In this document: piece after piece, positions 31,563-40,016 of the stretch | Layout of the letters: each line of letters begins with the position of its first letter | Numbering within the stretch: position 1 is the stretch's first letter | Assembly (NCBI RefSeq): GCF_003148495.1 | Contig: NZ_QGGH01000004.1 | Coordinates: 310,001-374,000 of the forward strand | Reading direction: 5' to 3' | Length of the DNA stretch: 64,000 nt | Source of the DNA: Mesorhizobium loti | GTDB taxonomy: Bacteria > Pseudomonadota > Alphaproteobacteria > Rhizobiales > Rhizobiaceae | Made by a program: the position numbers and the translations under genes | Notes under the pieces: generated by a model | Told to the model about the DNA's origin: nothing | What the model saw: only the letters and a program-made list of their open reading frames with translations | Databases searched by the model: none

Positions 31563-33092
31563 TCAGGCTGGGGTCATCAGGGCCGGCAGCAGCGCGCCGG
31601 ACACATGCTGCACCACATTGACGCTCTTGGCATGCACGATCGGCTGCGCATACTGCATCAGCGGCAGCACATAGGCCTGCTCGGCGATGTATTTGTCGAC
31701 AGCCTTCCAGCCGGCGATGCGCTTGGCCTCGTCCTTCTCGCCCCACAGCGGGTTGATCATGTCGATCAGGTCCTGGCTGTCCCACACCGAATGCGGGCTC
31801 GGGCCATACATGGCAAAGCCGGTCGAGGTGGTCGGGTCGCCGATGGCGTTGCCCCAATTGTAGAAGGCCGCCGGCGCCAGCTTGTCGGCGGCGCGAAGCT
31901 CGTAGTGCTTGGCGATCTCGTAGACTTCGATCGTCGCCTCGATGCCGACCTTGCGCCACATCCCGACGATCGCCTGGATCATCTCATAGTCCTTGGGCTT
32001 GAAGCCCTTGGTCGTCTGGATGGTGAACTTGACCGGCTTTTCCGGCGAGTAGCCGGAGGCTGCGAGTAGTTCCTTGGCCTTTTCCGGATTGTGCTCGACC
32101 TTGATCGACGCATCGTAGGCCGCGTATTCCGGCGTCTCCAGCGTGTCGATCGGCTGGCCATAGCCGCGCAGCAGGCGGTCGACTAGCAGCTTCTTGTCGA
32201 TCGACATGACGGCTGCCTGGCGGACGTTCTTGTCCAGCATCGCCTCGATGTCGTTGAAGAAGATCATGCCGATGTCGGAGACGTTCTTGCACGAGCCGGC
32301 AAGCCCGTCCTTGGCGATCAGCCGGTCATACTCCTCATAGGGAATTTCGAGCGTCACCTGCGAGGAGCCGGATTCGATCTCGGCGACGCGGCTTGCCGCA
32401 TCGGCGACGAACTTGATCGTCACATTCTCGAAGGCCGGCTTGCCGCCCCAGTAGTTCGGATTGGCCTTCAGCCGCAGGAAGGCGTTGCGCTCGAATTTTT
32501 CGACCATGTAGGGGCCGGTGCCGATCGGCGCTTTCTCGAAACCTTCGGCGCCGACCTTCTCGTAATAGGCCTTCGGCATGATGTAGCCGGTCAGGAACGA
32601 CATCCACTTGAAATAAACCGGGTCGAACTGCACGACGTCACCGGTGATCTTGTTGCCGTCGATCTTGAAGTTGTTGACGTTCTTCCAGACGAACTGGATC
32701 GGGTTGCCGGTCTTTTCGTCACCCGCCCGCTGCAGCGACCAGACCACGTCCTCGGGCGTGAATGGCGACCCGTCATGCCAGGTCACGCCTTCGCGCACCG
32801 TCATCATGATCTTGGTGCGGTCGTCGTTCCAGCCCCATTCGGTGAGCAGGCCCGGCGCGAAGGACAGGTCGGGCTTCTGCGGGATGAACTGGTCGAACAC
32901 CGACTGGTAGAGGCCCTGGATGGTCGGGTTGACGGCCGAAGGCCCGGTGGTCGGATCCCAGGACGGCAGGTTGACGTTGTAGGCGATGGTCAGTTCGCCG
33001 GCGGCTGCCTTGGCGATCTGCGGCAGGCCGACGGCGGCCACCCCGAGTGCCGCGGCACTGTATCCCAGCAATTCGCGTCTGTTGATTGTCAT
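31563..33092 (-). CDS. Peptide-type ABC transporter substrate-binding protein, probable Tat export
   Basis: A 509-residue family 5 binding protein. The N-terminus MTINRRELLGYSAAALGVAA carries twin arginines and a weakly hydrophobic stretch, more like a Tat than a Sec signal. The mature protein begins near GELTIAYNVNLPSWDPTTG and shows WHDGSPFTPEDVVWSLQR, PIGTGPYMVEKFERNAFLRL and NPNYWGGKPAFE, all classic. ATG 33092 is chosen because the frame to 33746 enters the flavoprotein gene. Proteins of this family bind peptides but also opines, sugars and aromatic conjugates, so the context suggests an indolic or aminoacyl-aromatic ligand. Confidence 0.9.
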   Translation of the reverse strand: MTINRRELLGYSAAALGVAAVGLPQIAKAAAGELTIAYNVNLPSWDPTTGPSAVNPTIQGLYQSVFDQFIPQKPDLSFAPGLLTEWGWNDDRTKIMMTVREGVTWHDGSPFTPEDVVWSLQRAGDEKTGNPIQFVWKNVNNFKIDGNKITGDVVQFDPVYFKWMSFLTGYIMPKAYYEKVGAEGFEKAPIGTGPYMVEKFERNAFLRLKANPNYWGGKPAFENVTIKFVADAASRVAEIESGSSQVTLEIPYEEYDRLIAKDGLAGSCKNVSDIGMIFFNDIEAMLDKNVRQAAVMSIDKKLLVDRLLRGYGQPIDTLETPEYAAYDASIKVEHNPEKAKELLAASGYSPEKPVKFTIQTTKGFKPKDYEMIQAIVGMWRKVGIEATIEVYEIAKHYELRAADKLAPAAFYNWGNAIGDPTTSTGFAMYGPSPHSVWDSQDLIDMINPLWGEKDEAKRIAGWKAVDKYIAEQAYVLPLMQYAQPIVHAKSVNVVQHVSGALLPALMTPA

Positions 33093-33207
33093 GGTCGTTC
33101 CCCTTGTTGGTTTTCTGTTTCGTCGCGCGGCAGTGTCTGGGCATTGGTTCAGGCTTCGTGGGCAGCAGCGCCTTGCCCTCTTTCGCCTGTTGTGAAATCT
33201 TCGGCTG

Positions 33208-34782
33208 CTACCTCCCGCCAAGCTGTTGCGCGAGCATGTATCCGGAAGCCGCACCGGTGCCGGCGCCCGGCCATGTTGCAGCTCCGGTAAGATGCAGATT
33301 GCCGACCGGTGTGTTCCAGCCGGCGTATCCGTGTGCTGGGCGAAACAAGAAATTCTGTGCCAGATGGTGGCTGCCGCAGACCTGGTCGCCACCGACGAGG
33401 TTCGGGTTCTCGCGCTCCAGATCGATGGGCGAGAACACCGCCTGGCCGAGGATCTTGTTGCGCAGGCCGGGCGCATAGGTCTCGATGATATCGAGGACAC
33501 GATCGGCATAGTTGTCCTTGACCTGATCCCAACGCGCCGGTGCGATCCGACCGGCCGCATCGCCTGTGATCTCGGCTGGCAGCATGCGCACCTGCACCCA
33601 CAGCACATGCTTGCCTTCGGGCGCCCGCGACGGGTCGATCGCTGTCGGCTGGCCGACGACCAGCACCGGCTCGTCCGGCAGCATGCCCGCCATCGCCTGC
33701 TGATAGGTGCGCGACATGGCGTCGAGCGACGGCGACAGATGCACATAGGCGAACTGCCGCAGCTCAGATCCGGCGCGCCAGTCGGGCAAATCGTCCAGCG
33801 CCAGATGGATCATCATCGTCCCCGGCGCATGGCGGAATTTTTGCATCGCCGTGTCGAAGCCGGCGTCACCGGAACCATTGGGCAGCAATTTGCCGGTCAG
33901 CGCCTTGGGCGCGACGCCGGCGATCACAGCCCTGGTGGCGGTATGGGTCTCACCGGAAGCGAGCCGCACGCCGGTCGCCTTGCCGGCGGAAACGGTGATC
34001 TCGGCCACTTCGGCGCCGGTGACGATCTTGCCGCCGGCAGCCGTAACCATGCCCGACAGGGCGCGGATGATGGTGTCGGCGCCGCCTTTGCCCAGCACCA
34101 TGCCGAAACTCTGGTTGGCCATCGATTCCAGATAGGGGAACACGGCACCGCCGGCGATGTCGGGGGCGAAGTCGAGATGCATGCCCCAGGTGGCGAGCGT
34201 TGCCCTGATATGAGGCGACTCGAAGTTCTCCTCCAGCCAGGCGCGGGGTGAGGACAACAGCAGCCGGCCGGTATCGAGCGCCCCCGACATGCCCTTCTTG
34301 CGCCACAGGTTCCATGCGGTGCCGGCAAGCGCGCGGGCGCTCATCGGCGATCCCAGCAGCCTGAACAGATGCTCGGCCTCCCCCGGGAAGGCGGCGACCA
34401 GTCTGCGCCATGTCGTTGCATCGGCGGCGGAGAATGCGGCCATGCGCGTCGCGGTCTTTTCCAGGTCGTTGCTGACGCCGAACCAGCGTCCGTCCGGAAA
34501 GGCGCTGGCGAAACAATCGGCGACCGGGGCGAACTCCAGCCCCTGTGCTTTCAATTCATTTGCATATTTCCGGTGGAAGGCCGAGCCGGCAAACAGACTC
34601 AGATTCATCGCGCCGAAATCGTGGCGGAAGCCGGGAAGGGTGAATTCGCGCGTCTGGACGGCGCCGCCGATTGTCGGACTGCGCTCGAAAATCCCGGTTT
34701 TCCAGCCTTTGAGCGCCAAATGCGCGGCGCATGCCAGACTGTTGTGGCCCGCCCCGACAAAGATGGCGTCGAACTCGCTCAC
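33208..34782 (-). CDS. CrtI/phytoene-dehydrogenase-like FAD oxidoreductase (paralogue 1)
   Basis: A 524-residue NAD(P)/FAD-dependent protein. FDAIFVGAGHNSLACAAHLALKGW (GxGxxxLxxA variant of the FAD motif), ERSPTIGGAVQTREFTLPGFRHDFGAM and the C-terminal LHLTGAATWPGAGTGAASGYMLAQQL motif define the CrtI-like group. Many members are not carotenoid enzymes, and none of the crt genes are nearby. It is divergent from the isatin hydrolase-like gene and paralogous to the protein at 35709-37280. Possible oxidation of an indoline/oxindole ring is inference from context. The 115-base gap to the transporter genes permits a common transcript. Confidence 0.88.
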   Translation of the reverse strand: MSEFDAIFVGAGHNSLACAAHLALKGWKTGIFERSPTIGGAVQTREFTLPGFRHDFGAMNLSLFAGSAFHRKYANELKAQGLEFAPVADCFASAFPDGRWFGVSNDLEKTATRMAAFSAADATTWRRLVAAFPGEAEHLFRLLGSPMSARALAGTAWNLWRKKGMSGALDTGRLLLSSPRAWLEENFESPHIRATLATWGMHLDFAPDIAGGAVFPYLESMANQSFGMVLGKGGADTIIRALSGMVTAAGGKIVTGAEVAEITVSAGKATGVRLASGETHTATRAVIAGVAPKALTGKLLPNGSGDAGFDTAMQKFRHAPGTMMIHLALDDLPDWRAGSELRQFAYVHLSPSLDAMSRTYQQAMAGMLPDEPVLVVGQPTAIDPSRAPEGKHVLWVQVRMLPAEITGDAAGRIAPARWDQVKDNYADRVLDIIETYAPGLRNKILGQAVFSPIDLERENPNLVGGDQVCGSHHLAQNFLFRPAHGYAGWNTPVGNLHLTGAATWPGAGTGAASGYMLAQQLGGR

Positions 34783-34798
34783 GCCCCGTTCCCATTTC

Positions 34799-34812
34799 CT
34801 TTATGCTTAAAG
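34799..34812. promoter_or_regulatory. Palindrome CTTTATGCTTAAAG, putative shared operator (site 4)
   Basis: Arms CTTTA / TAAAG around TGCT, 17 bases upstream of the flavoprotein start and 90 bases upstream of the isatin hydrolase-like gene on the other strand. Same centre and spacing as the sites at 18955, 19846 and 27018. Confidence 0.6.
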
Positions 34813-34901
34813 ATAATTGCAGATGCATATGTTTTCGTCTAGTAGGATATTAAGGGCCGAGACGAGCCTTGATCATCATCACGAAAGAGGGAACAGAGAC
34901 C

Positions 34902-35693
34902 ATGGACACGCAAAAACTCCTCGGCGAAGTCGCCGGCCAGCTTCTTTCAGGCGCCATCAAGGTGGTCGACCTGACAGCACCGCTCGGGCCCGACACCCCG
35001 CTGATCAAGCTTCCACCGGAACTCGCCGTCGACACGCCGAAGGTCGAGATCCACTCGATCTCCCGCTATGACAAGAACGGTCCCTGGTGGGCCTGGAACT
35101 GGCTGAAGCTTGGCGAACATTCGGGCACGCATTTCGATGCGCCGCAACACTGGATCTCCGGCAAGGACTATGCCGACGGCGCCACCGACACCATTCCGGC
35201 GCAGAACTTCGTCGGCCCGGTCAATGTCATCGACTGCTCGAAGGAAGCCGCCGCCGATCCCGATTTCCTGCTCACCGTCGACCACATCAAGGCGTGGGAA
35301 GCCAAGCATGGCGCGATCAATGCCGGCGAATGGGTGGTGATGCGCACAGACTGGTACAAGCGCAACGGCTCGGAAGCCGAATTCCTCAACGCCAACGAGA
35401 CCGGCCCGCACACGCCGGGCCCGACGGCCGAAGCGATCCAGTTCCTGATCAGCAAGGATATCAAGGGCTGGGGCAGCGAGACCATCGGCACCGACGCCGG
35501 CAAGGCTGGCGGCATGGAGCCGCCGTTCCCGGCGCACACGCTGATGCACAAGGCCAACCGCTACGGCCTTGCCAGCCTCTGCAACCTCGACCAGCTGCCG
35601 CCGAAGGGAGCCATCCTGATCGCGGCGCCGCTGAAGATCGAACACGGCACCGGCAGCCCGATCCGCGCGCTGGCGCTTGTTTCGAAGGGCTAA
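34902..35693 (+). CDS. Probable isatin hydrolase (cyclase family, metal-dependent)
   Basis: A 263-residue member of the cyclase/kynurenine-formamidase fold. The metal motif H73-SGT-H77-F-D79-APQ-H83 is exact, and the numbering of His73, His77 and Asp79 coincides with the manganese ligands I recall for isatin hydrolase of Labrenzia aggregata. The aromatic cluster PWWAWNW before the motif, GTDAGKAGGMEPPFPAH and the C-terminus KGAILIAAPLKIEHGTGSP also match it from memory. The reaction would open the isatin lactam to isatinate. Kynurenine formamidase is the alternative but is usually shorter and different around the aromatic cluster. ATG 34902 follows AGAGGGA. Head of a plus-strand operon. Confidence 0.85.
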   Translation: MDTQKLLGEVAGQLLSGAIKVVDLTAPLGPDTPLIKLPPELAVDTPKVEIHSISRYDKNGPWWAWNWLKLGEHSGTHFDAPQHWISGKDYADGATDTIPAQNFVGPVNVIDCSKEAAADPDFLLTVDHIKAWEAKHGAINAGEWVVMRTDWYKRNGSEAEFLNANETGPHTPGPTAEAIQFLISKDIKGWGSETIGTDAGKAGGMEPPFPAHTLMHKANRYGLASLCNLDQLPPKGAILIAAPLKIEHGTGSPIRALALVSKG

Positions 35694-35708
35694 GCGAAAG
35701 CGTTTGCC

Positions 35709-37280
35709 GTGAGCCAGCCGGATCACATCATCGTAGGCAGCGGCATCAACGCGCTGGTCTGCGCGGCGATGCTTGGCGGCAAAGGCGCCAAAGTGCTCGT
35801 CCTTGAGCGCAACGACCGCATTGGCGGCTGCATGCGCACCGAGGAGATCACCGCGCCCGGCTTCATCCATGATGTGATGGCGACGACCTTCGTGCTGTTC
35901 ATCACCTCGCCAGCCTTTGCGGCGCTGGGCGCCGACCTCGCGCGGCACGGGCTGGAGTTCTGCCACACCGGCACGCCGACCGGCGTGCTGCGGCCGGACG
36001 GCAGCCATGCCGTGCTCAGCACCGACCGCGCCGCCAATGTCGCCGCGCTCAACGCGATCGCGGCGGGCGATGGCGACCGGCACGCGGAGGATGTCGGCGG
36101 CATCGAGCGCAATGCCGGCCTGCTGTTCGGCCTGCTCGGCGGCAGCCTGTGGTCTTATCCGACGGCGAAGCTGCTGGCCGGCGAAGCCTGGCGACGTGGC
36201 TCACGCGGCCTTGCCGCCTTTCTCGGCGAGGCACTAATGCCGGCGCGCAACTGGCTCGAAAGCACCTACCGGTCCGAAACCACCCGCGCGCTGTGGGCGC
36301 CCTGGGTGCTGCATGCCGGGCTTGGGCCGGAAGATGCATTCTCGGGCCAGATCGCCAAGGTCATCGCCTTTGCGCTGGAAGCCGCCGGCGCACCGATCGT
36401 CAAGGGCGGGGCGCAGAACCTGCTGGCCGCATTCGAGGCATTGATCATCGAGCGTGGCGGCGTCATCTCCACCGAAGCGGACGTTGCCTCCATCATCCTG
36501 GCTGGAGGTCGCGCCACCGGCGTGCGGCTGGCCTCGGGCGAAACGGTCCATGCGAAGAAGAGCATCATCTGCTCGGTCACCCCGACGCAGCTTTATGGTC
36601 GGCTGCTCGGCGCGGATGCTCCCAGGGATGACGTCGAAGCGACGCAGAAATACCGCTACGGCAAAGGCAATTTCCAGATTCACTACGCCTTGGACAAGCC
36701 GCCGGCATGGCGCGGCGAAGGCCTGGACAAGGTCGCGCTGCTGCATCTGACACCGGGGCTCGATGGCGTGTCAAAGGCCTGCAACGAAGCGGCGCGCGGC
36801 ATGCTGCCGGAGGTGCCGACCATCTGTGTCGGCCAGCCGCATGCGCTCGACCCGTCGCGCTGTCCGGAGGGCAAGGCGATCCTGTGGCTGCAACTGCCCG
36901 AGGCACCTCGCCATATCAAGGGCGACGCCGCCGGCAAGCTGCAGGCGCCGGCTGACGGGCAATGGACCGACGCTTTGCGCGAAGCCTATGCCGACCGTGC
37001 AGAAGCCATCCTCGCCAGCCACATCGATGGCTTCAAGGACAGCGTCATCGCACGCCACGCCTATTCCCCGGCCGATCTGGAAGCGATGAACATCAATCTG
37101 GTCGGCGGCGATCCCTATGGCGGTTCCTCGACCATCGACCAGTCGTTCCTATGGCGGCCATTCAAGACCAGCCGCAACCATCGGACTGGTATCAAGAACG
37201 TCTACCATATCGGCGCCTCGACCCATCCCGGTGCCGGCCTCGGCGGCGGCTCCGGCTTTCTCCTGGCGGGGAGGCTGTGA
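35709..37280 (+). CDS. CrtI/phytoene-dehydrogenase-like FAD oxidoreductase (paralogue 2)
   Basis: A 523-residue flavoprotein, start GTG 35709. DHIIVGSGINALVCAAMLGGKGAK is the FAD motif, ERNDRIGGCMRTEEITAPGFIHDVMA follows, and GIKNVYHIGASTHPGAGLGGGSGFLL is the C-terminal FAD motif. It is collinear with the protein at 33208-34782 over its whole length (same landmarks, nearly equal size), showing an old duplication. The gene lies 15 bases after the isatin hydrolase-like gene, and its stop overlaps the MarR start (TGATG). A heteromeric complex of the two paralogues or two successive oxidations are both possible. Confidence 0.88.
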   Translation: MSQPDHIIVGSGINALVCAAMLGGKGAKVLVLERNDRIGGCMRTEEITAPGFIHDVMATTFVLFITSPAFAALGADLARHGLEFCHTGTPTGVLRPDGSHAVLSTDRAANVAALNAIAAGDGDRHAEDVGGIERNAGLLFGLLGGSLWSYPTAKLLAGEAWRRGSRGLAAFLGEALMPARNWLESTYRSETTRALWAPWVLHAGLGPEDAFSGQIAKVIAFALEAAGAPIVKGGAQNLLAAFEALIIERGGVISTEADVASIILAGGRATGVRLASGETVHAKKSIICSVTPTQLYGRLLGADAPRDDVEATQKYRYGKGNFQIHYALDKPPAWRGEGLDKVALLHLTPGLDGVSKACNEAARGMLPEVPTICVGQPHALDPSRCPEGKAILWLQLPEAPRHIKGDAAGKLQAPADGQWTDALREAYADRAEAILASHIDGFKDSVIARHAYSPADLEAMNINLVGGDPYGGSSTIDQSFLWRPFKTSRNHRTGIKNVYHIGASTHPGAGLGGGSGFLLAGRL

Positions 37281-37762
37281 TGGAACACAAGGTTGCGGAA
37301 AAGCGCCAGCGCATTTCGACCCTGGGGCAGATCGGGCTGCAGCAATTCGCGCCCTATCTGATGAACCGCATCATGGGCCGTTACAACGCTACCTTGCGCG
37401 ACGATTTCCGCAAGCAAGGCCTGACCATTCCGCAGGTGCGCACGCTGGCCGTGCTGTCGGTCACCGACGGCATCACCGTCAACGACCTCTCGGTCTACAC
37501 TGTCATCGAGCAGTCGACCTTGAGCCGCACGCTCGACTCGCTGGAGAGCCAGGGCCTGGTGCGGCGCGAGCAGGGTGTCACCGACAGCCGCATCCGCCAT
37601 GTGTTCCTGACCGACGAGGGCCGCGCCGAGTTCACCCGCGCCTGGCCGGCCATGCATGACGCGTTCGAGGCGATGTTCGACGATATCGACGACGCCGAAT
37701 ATTCCGCGCTCATCGCCACGCTTTTGAAGATGCTGAAGAACATTCGCAAGCACGACATCTAG
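37280..37762 (+). CDS. MarR-family regulator of the isatin hydrolase-like operon
   Basis: A 160-residue winged-helix protein: MNRIMGRYNATLRDDFRKQGLTIPQVRTLAVLSV, the helix-turn-helix ITVNDLSVYTVIEQSTLSRTLDSLESQGLV and the wing REQGVTDSRIRHVFLTDEG. ATG 37280 overlaps the flavoprotein stop (TGATG), and the frame upstream lies inside that gene. It is the better candidate to recognise the shared TTTyA-WGCT-TrAAA palindromes because site 4 controls its own operon. The second MarR gene at 23.4 kb is the competing candidate. The ligand may be an indolic acid or an anthraniloyl compound. Confidence 0.9.
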   Translation: MEHKVAEKRQRISTLGQIGLQQFAPYLMNRIMGRYNATLRDDFRKQGLTIPQVRTLAVLSVTDGITVNDLSVYTVIEQSTLSRTLDSLESQGLVRREQGVTDSRIRHVFLTDEGRAEFTRAWPAMHDAFEAMFDDIDDAEYSALIATLLKMLKNIRKHDI

Positions 37763-37806
37763 CATGACCCCGAAAAGTGGAAGCCGGTTTTCGGAAGAGG
37801 TCATGC
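37762..37806. repeat. Mesorhizobial intergenic palindromic repeat
   Basis: A 45-base unit with outer arms GCATGACC / GGTCATGC and inner CCGAAAA / TTTTCGG segments, a family I recognise as very common between genes of mesorhizobia. It begins on the last base of the MarR stop codon and separates the MarR gene from the oxidoreductase genes, so transcript processing or partial termination here is possible. Confidence 0.8.
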
Positions 37807-37862
37807 GCAAACAAATAGACCTACGCGCTGCCAGCCTCAGGCAGTAACGGAAGGGAGAAAAA

Positions 37863-40016
37863 ATGGCCGAACGGTCTTTTGCCAAGGAAGTCGAGAAGCT
37901 TCGGCTCGGTGCCGGCGAGGAATTTGCCGGCGAAGGCATCCTCGCCATCACCAAGGCGCTGCTGCAATGTGGCGTCGGCTATGTCGGCGGCTATCAGGGC
38001 GCGCCGATCAGCCATCTGATGGACGTGCTGGCCGACGCGCAGGACATTCTGGGCGAGCTCGGCGTGCATTTCGAGGCCAGCGCTTCCGAAGCCACCGCCA
38101 CCGCCATGCTGGCCGCCTCTGTGCACTACCCGATCCGCGGTGCCGCGACCTTCAAGTCGACCGTCGGCACCAATGTCGCCTCCGATGCGCTGGCCAATCT
38201 CGCCTCCGGTGGCGTCACCGGCGGCGCGCTGATCATCGTCGGCGAGGACTATGGCGAAGGCTCCTCGATCATGCAGGAGCGGAGTCATGCCTTCGCCATG
38301 AAGAGCCAGGTCTGGCTGCTCGATCCGCGCCCCAATCTGCCGTCGATCGTCAAGGCGGTGGAGGATGGTTTCGAGCTGTCCGAGATTTCCAACACGCCGG
38401 TCATGCTGCAGGTCCGCATCCGCTGCTGCCACGTCCACGGCCATTTCATCGCCAAGGACAACAAGCGGCCACCGATGACGGTCGCCGATGCGCTCGACGC
38501 ACCGCGCCGCGACACCGGCCGTATCGTGCTGCCGCCCGCTTCCTTCCTACACGAAAAGGAAAAGGTGCAGAAACGCTGGCCGGCGGCGGTCGACTTCATC
38601 CGCAAGAACAAGATCAACGAATTCTTCGGATCGGATCATGGTTCGGTCGGCATCGTCATGCAGGGCGGCATGTACAATTCGGTCATCCGCGCGCTGCAGC
38701 GGCTCGGCCTTGCCGACATTTATGGCGACACCGACGTGCCGCTTTATGTGCTCAACGCCGTCTATCCGCTCATCGACGACGAGTTCCTGTCCTTCTGCGA
38801 GGGCAAGCAATCGGTGCTGGTCGTCGAGGAAGGCCAGCCCAACTACATCGAACAGGCCTTCGCCGCGATGCTGCACAAGGCCGGGCGCGGCACCAGGCTG
38901 GTCGGCAAGGAGCACCTGCCGATGGCCGGCGAATACACCGGCCAGGTCATGCTCGATGGCATCGGCGCCTTCCTGCGCGCCGAGGCGCCGCATCTGCTGC
39001 CTGGCGAAGTGCGTGCCCCCAACAAGGTCGGCGACGGCGTCGATACAGCCGACCTGATCAATGTCGTTCCAGGACGACCGCCCGGTTTCTGCATCGGCTG
39101 CCCGGAGCGGCCGATCTTTGCCGCGACAAAACTGGTCGAACAGGAACTTGGCAAGCACCACATCGCCTCCGACATAGGCTGCCATCTGTTCTCGATCATG
39201 CCGCCTTTCGAGCTCGGCGCCACCACCATGGGCTATGGGCTCGGTCCGGCTTCCGCCTCGGCGTTCAACTCGCCCGATGCCAAGCGCCGTTCCATCTCCT
39301 TCGTCGGCGATGGCGGCTTCTGGCACAACGGCCTGACCTCCTCGATCGGCAATGCGGTGTTCAACAAGAACGACGGCGTTATCGTCATTGTCGACAATTT
39401 CTATTCGGCCGCGACCGGTGGGCAGGACATCCTGTCGTCGCGCGCGGGCAACAAGACCAAGTCGACGAAGCATCCGATCACCGAGGCGGTGAAGGGCATG
39501 GGCGTCAAATGGCTGCGCCATGTCGACCGCACCTATGACGTGACCAAGATGCAGGACACGCTGCGCGAGGCGCTGACGACCGACGAGAAGGGGCCGAAGG
39601 TTATCGTCGCCTCGTCCGAATGCATGCTCAACCGGCAGCGCCGCGAAAAGCCGCTGGTCGACAAGGCAATCAAGGGCGGCGAGCGAGTGGTGAAACCGAA
39701 ATTCGGCGTCGACGAGGATATCTGCACCGGCGACCATGCCTGCATGCGGCTGTCCGGCTGCCCGTCGCTGTCGGTCAAGTCGCTCGACGATCCGCTGCGC
39801 GACGATCCGGTGGCGCATATCGACCAGAGCTGCGTCGGCTGCGGCAATTGCGGCGAGGTCGCCGATGCGGCGGTGCTGTGCCCATCCTTCTACCGCGCCG
39901 ATGTCGTCCATAATCCGAGCCATTGGGACCGTTTCCTGGAAGCCGCGCGCCGCGCCACCATCGGCCTTTTGCAGCGTCGCCGCGAAAGCCGGCGCCTGAC
40001 CTTCGCCGATGCTTGA
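37863..40016 (+). CDS. Indolepyruvate:ferredoxin oxidoreductase-type alpha subunit
   Basis: 717 residues, a thiamine-diphosphate iron-sulfur enzyme that oxidatively decarboxylates 2-oxo acids to acyl-CoA and reduces ferredoxin. The N-terminal pyrimidine-binding region (GYVGGYQGAPISHLMD) is followed by CIGCPERPIFAATKL, the cofactor motif GDGGFWHNGLTSSIGNAVFNKNDG and a ferredoxin-like C-terminus with Cys clusters CTGDHACMRLSGC and CVGCGNCGEVADAAVLC. This is the IorA layout. Substrate by family: arylpyruvates. By context the substrate may be isatinate (2-aminophenylglyoxylate), giving 2-aminobenzoyl-CoA; that is inference. The stop overlaps the next start by 8 bases. Confidence 0.9.
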   Translation: MAERSFAKEVEKLRLGAGEEFAGEGILAITKALLQCGVGYVGGYQGAPISHLMDVLADAQDILGELGVHFEASASEATATAMLAASVHYPIRGAATFKSTVGTNVASDALANLASGGVTGGALIIVGEDYGEGSSIMQERSHAFAMKSQVWLLDPRPNLPSIVKAVEDGFELSEISNTPVMLQVRIRCCHVHGHFIAKDNKRPPMTVADALDAPRRDTGRIVLPPASFLHEKEKVQKRWPAAVDFIRKNKINEFFGSDHGSVGIVMQGGMYNSVIRALQRLGLADIYGDTDVPLYVLNAVYPLIDDEFLSFCEGKQSVLVVEEGQPNYIEQAFAAMLHKAGRGTRLVGKEHLPMAGEYTGQVMLDGIGAFLRAEAPHLLPGEVRAPNKVGDGVDTADLINVVPGRPPGFCIGCPERPIFAATKLVEQELGKHHIASDIGCHLFSIMPPFELGATTMGYGLGPASASAFNSPDAKRRSISFVGDGGFWHNGLTSSIGNAVFNKNDGVIVIVDNFYSAATGGQDILSSRAGNKTKSTKHPITEAVKGMGVKWLRHVDRTYDVTKMQDTLREALTTDEKGPKVIVASSECMLNRQRREKPLVDKAIKGGERVVKPKFGVDEDICTGDHACMRLSGCPSLSVKSLDDPLRDDPVAHIDQSCVGCGNCGEVADAAVLCPSFYRADVVHNPSHWDRFLEAARRATIGLLQRRRESRRLTFADA

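Noticed and set aside
33208..37280. Carotenoid biosynthesis
   Set aside because: CrtI-like proteins are present, but no phytoene synthase, lycopene cyclase or other crt genes are near, and context is catabolic.
38547..39923. 458-codon open frame on the minus strand
   Set aside because: Shadow of the IorA-like gene, which has clear cofactor and Cys motifs on the other strand.
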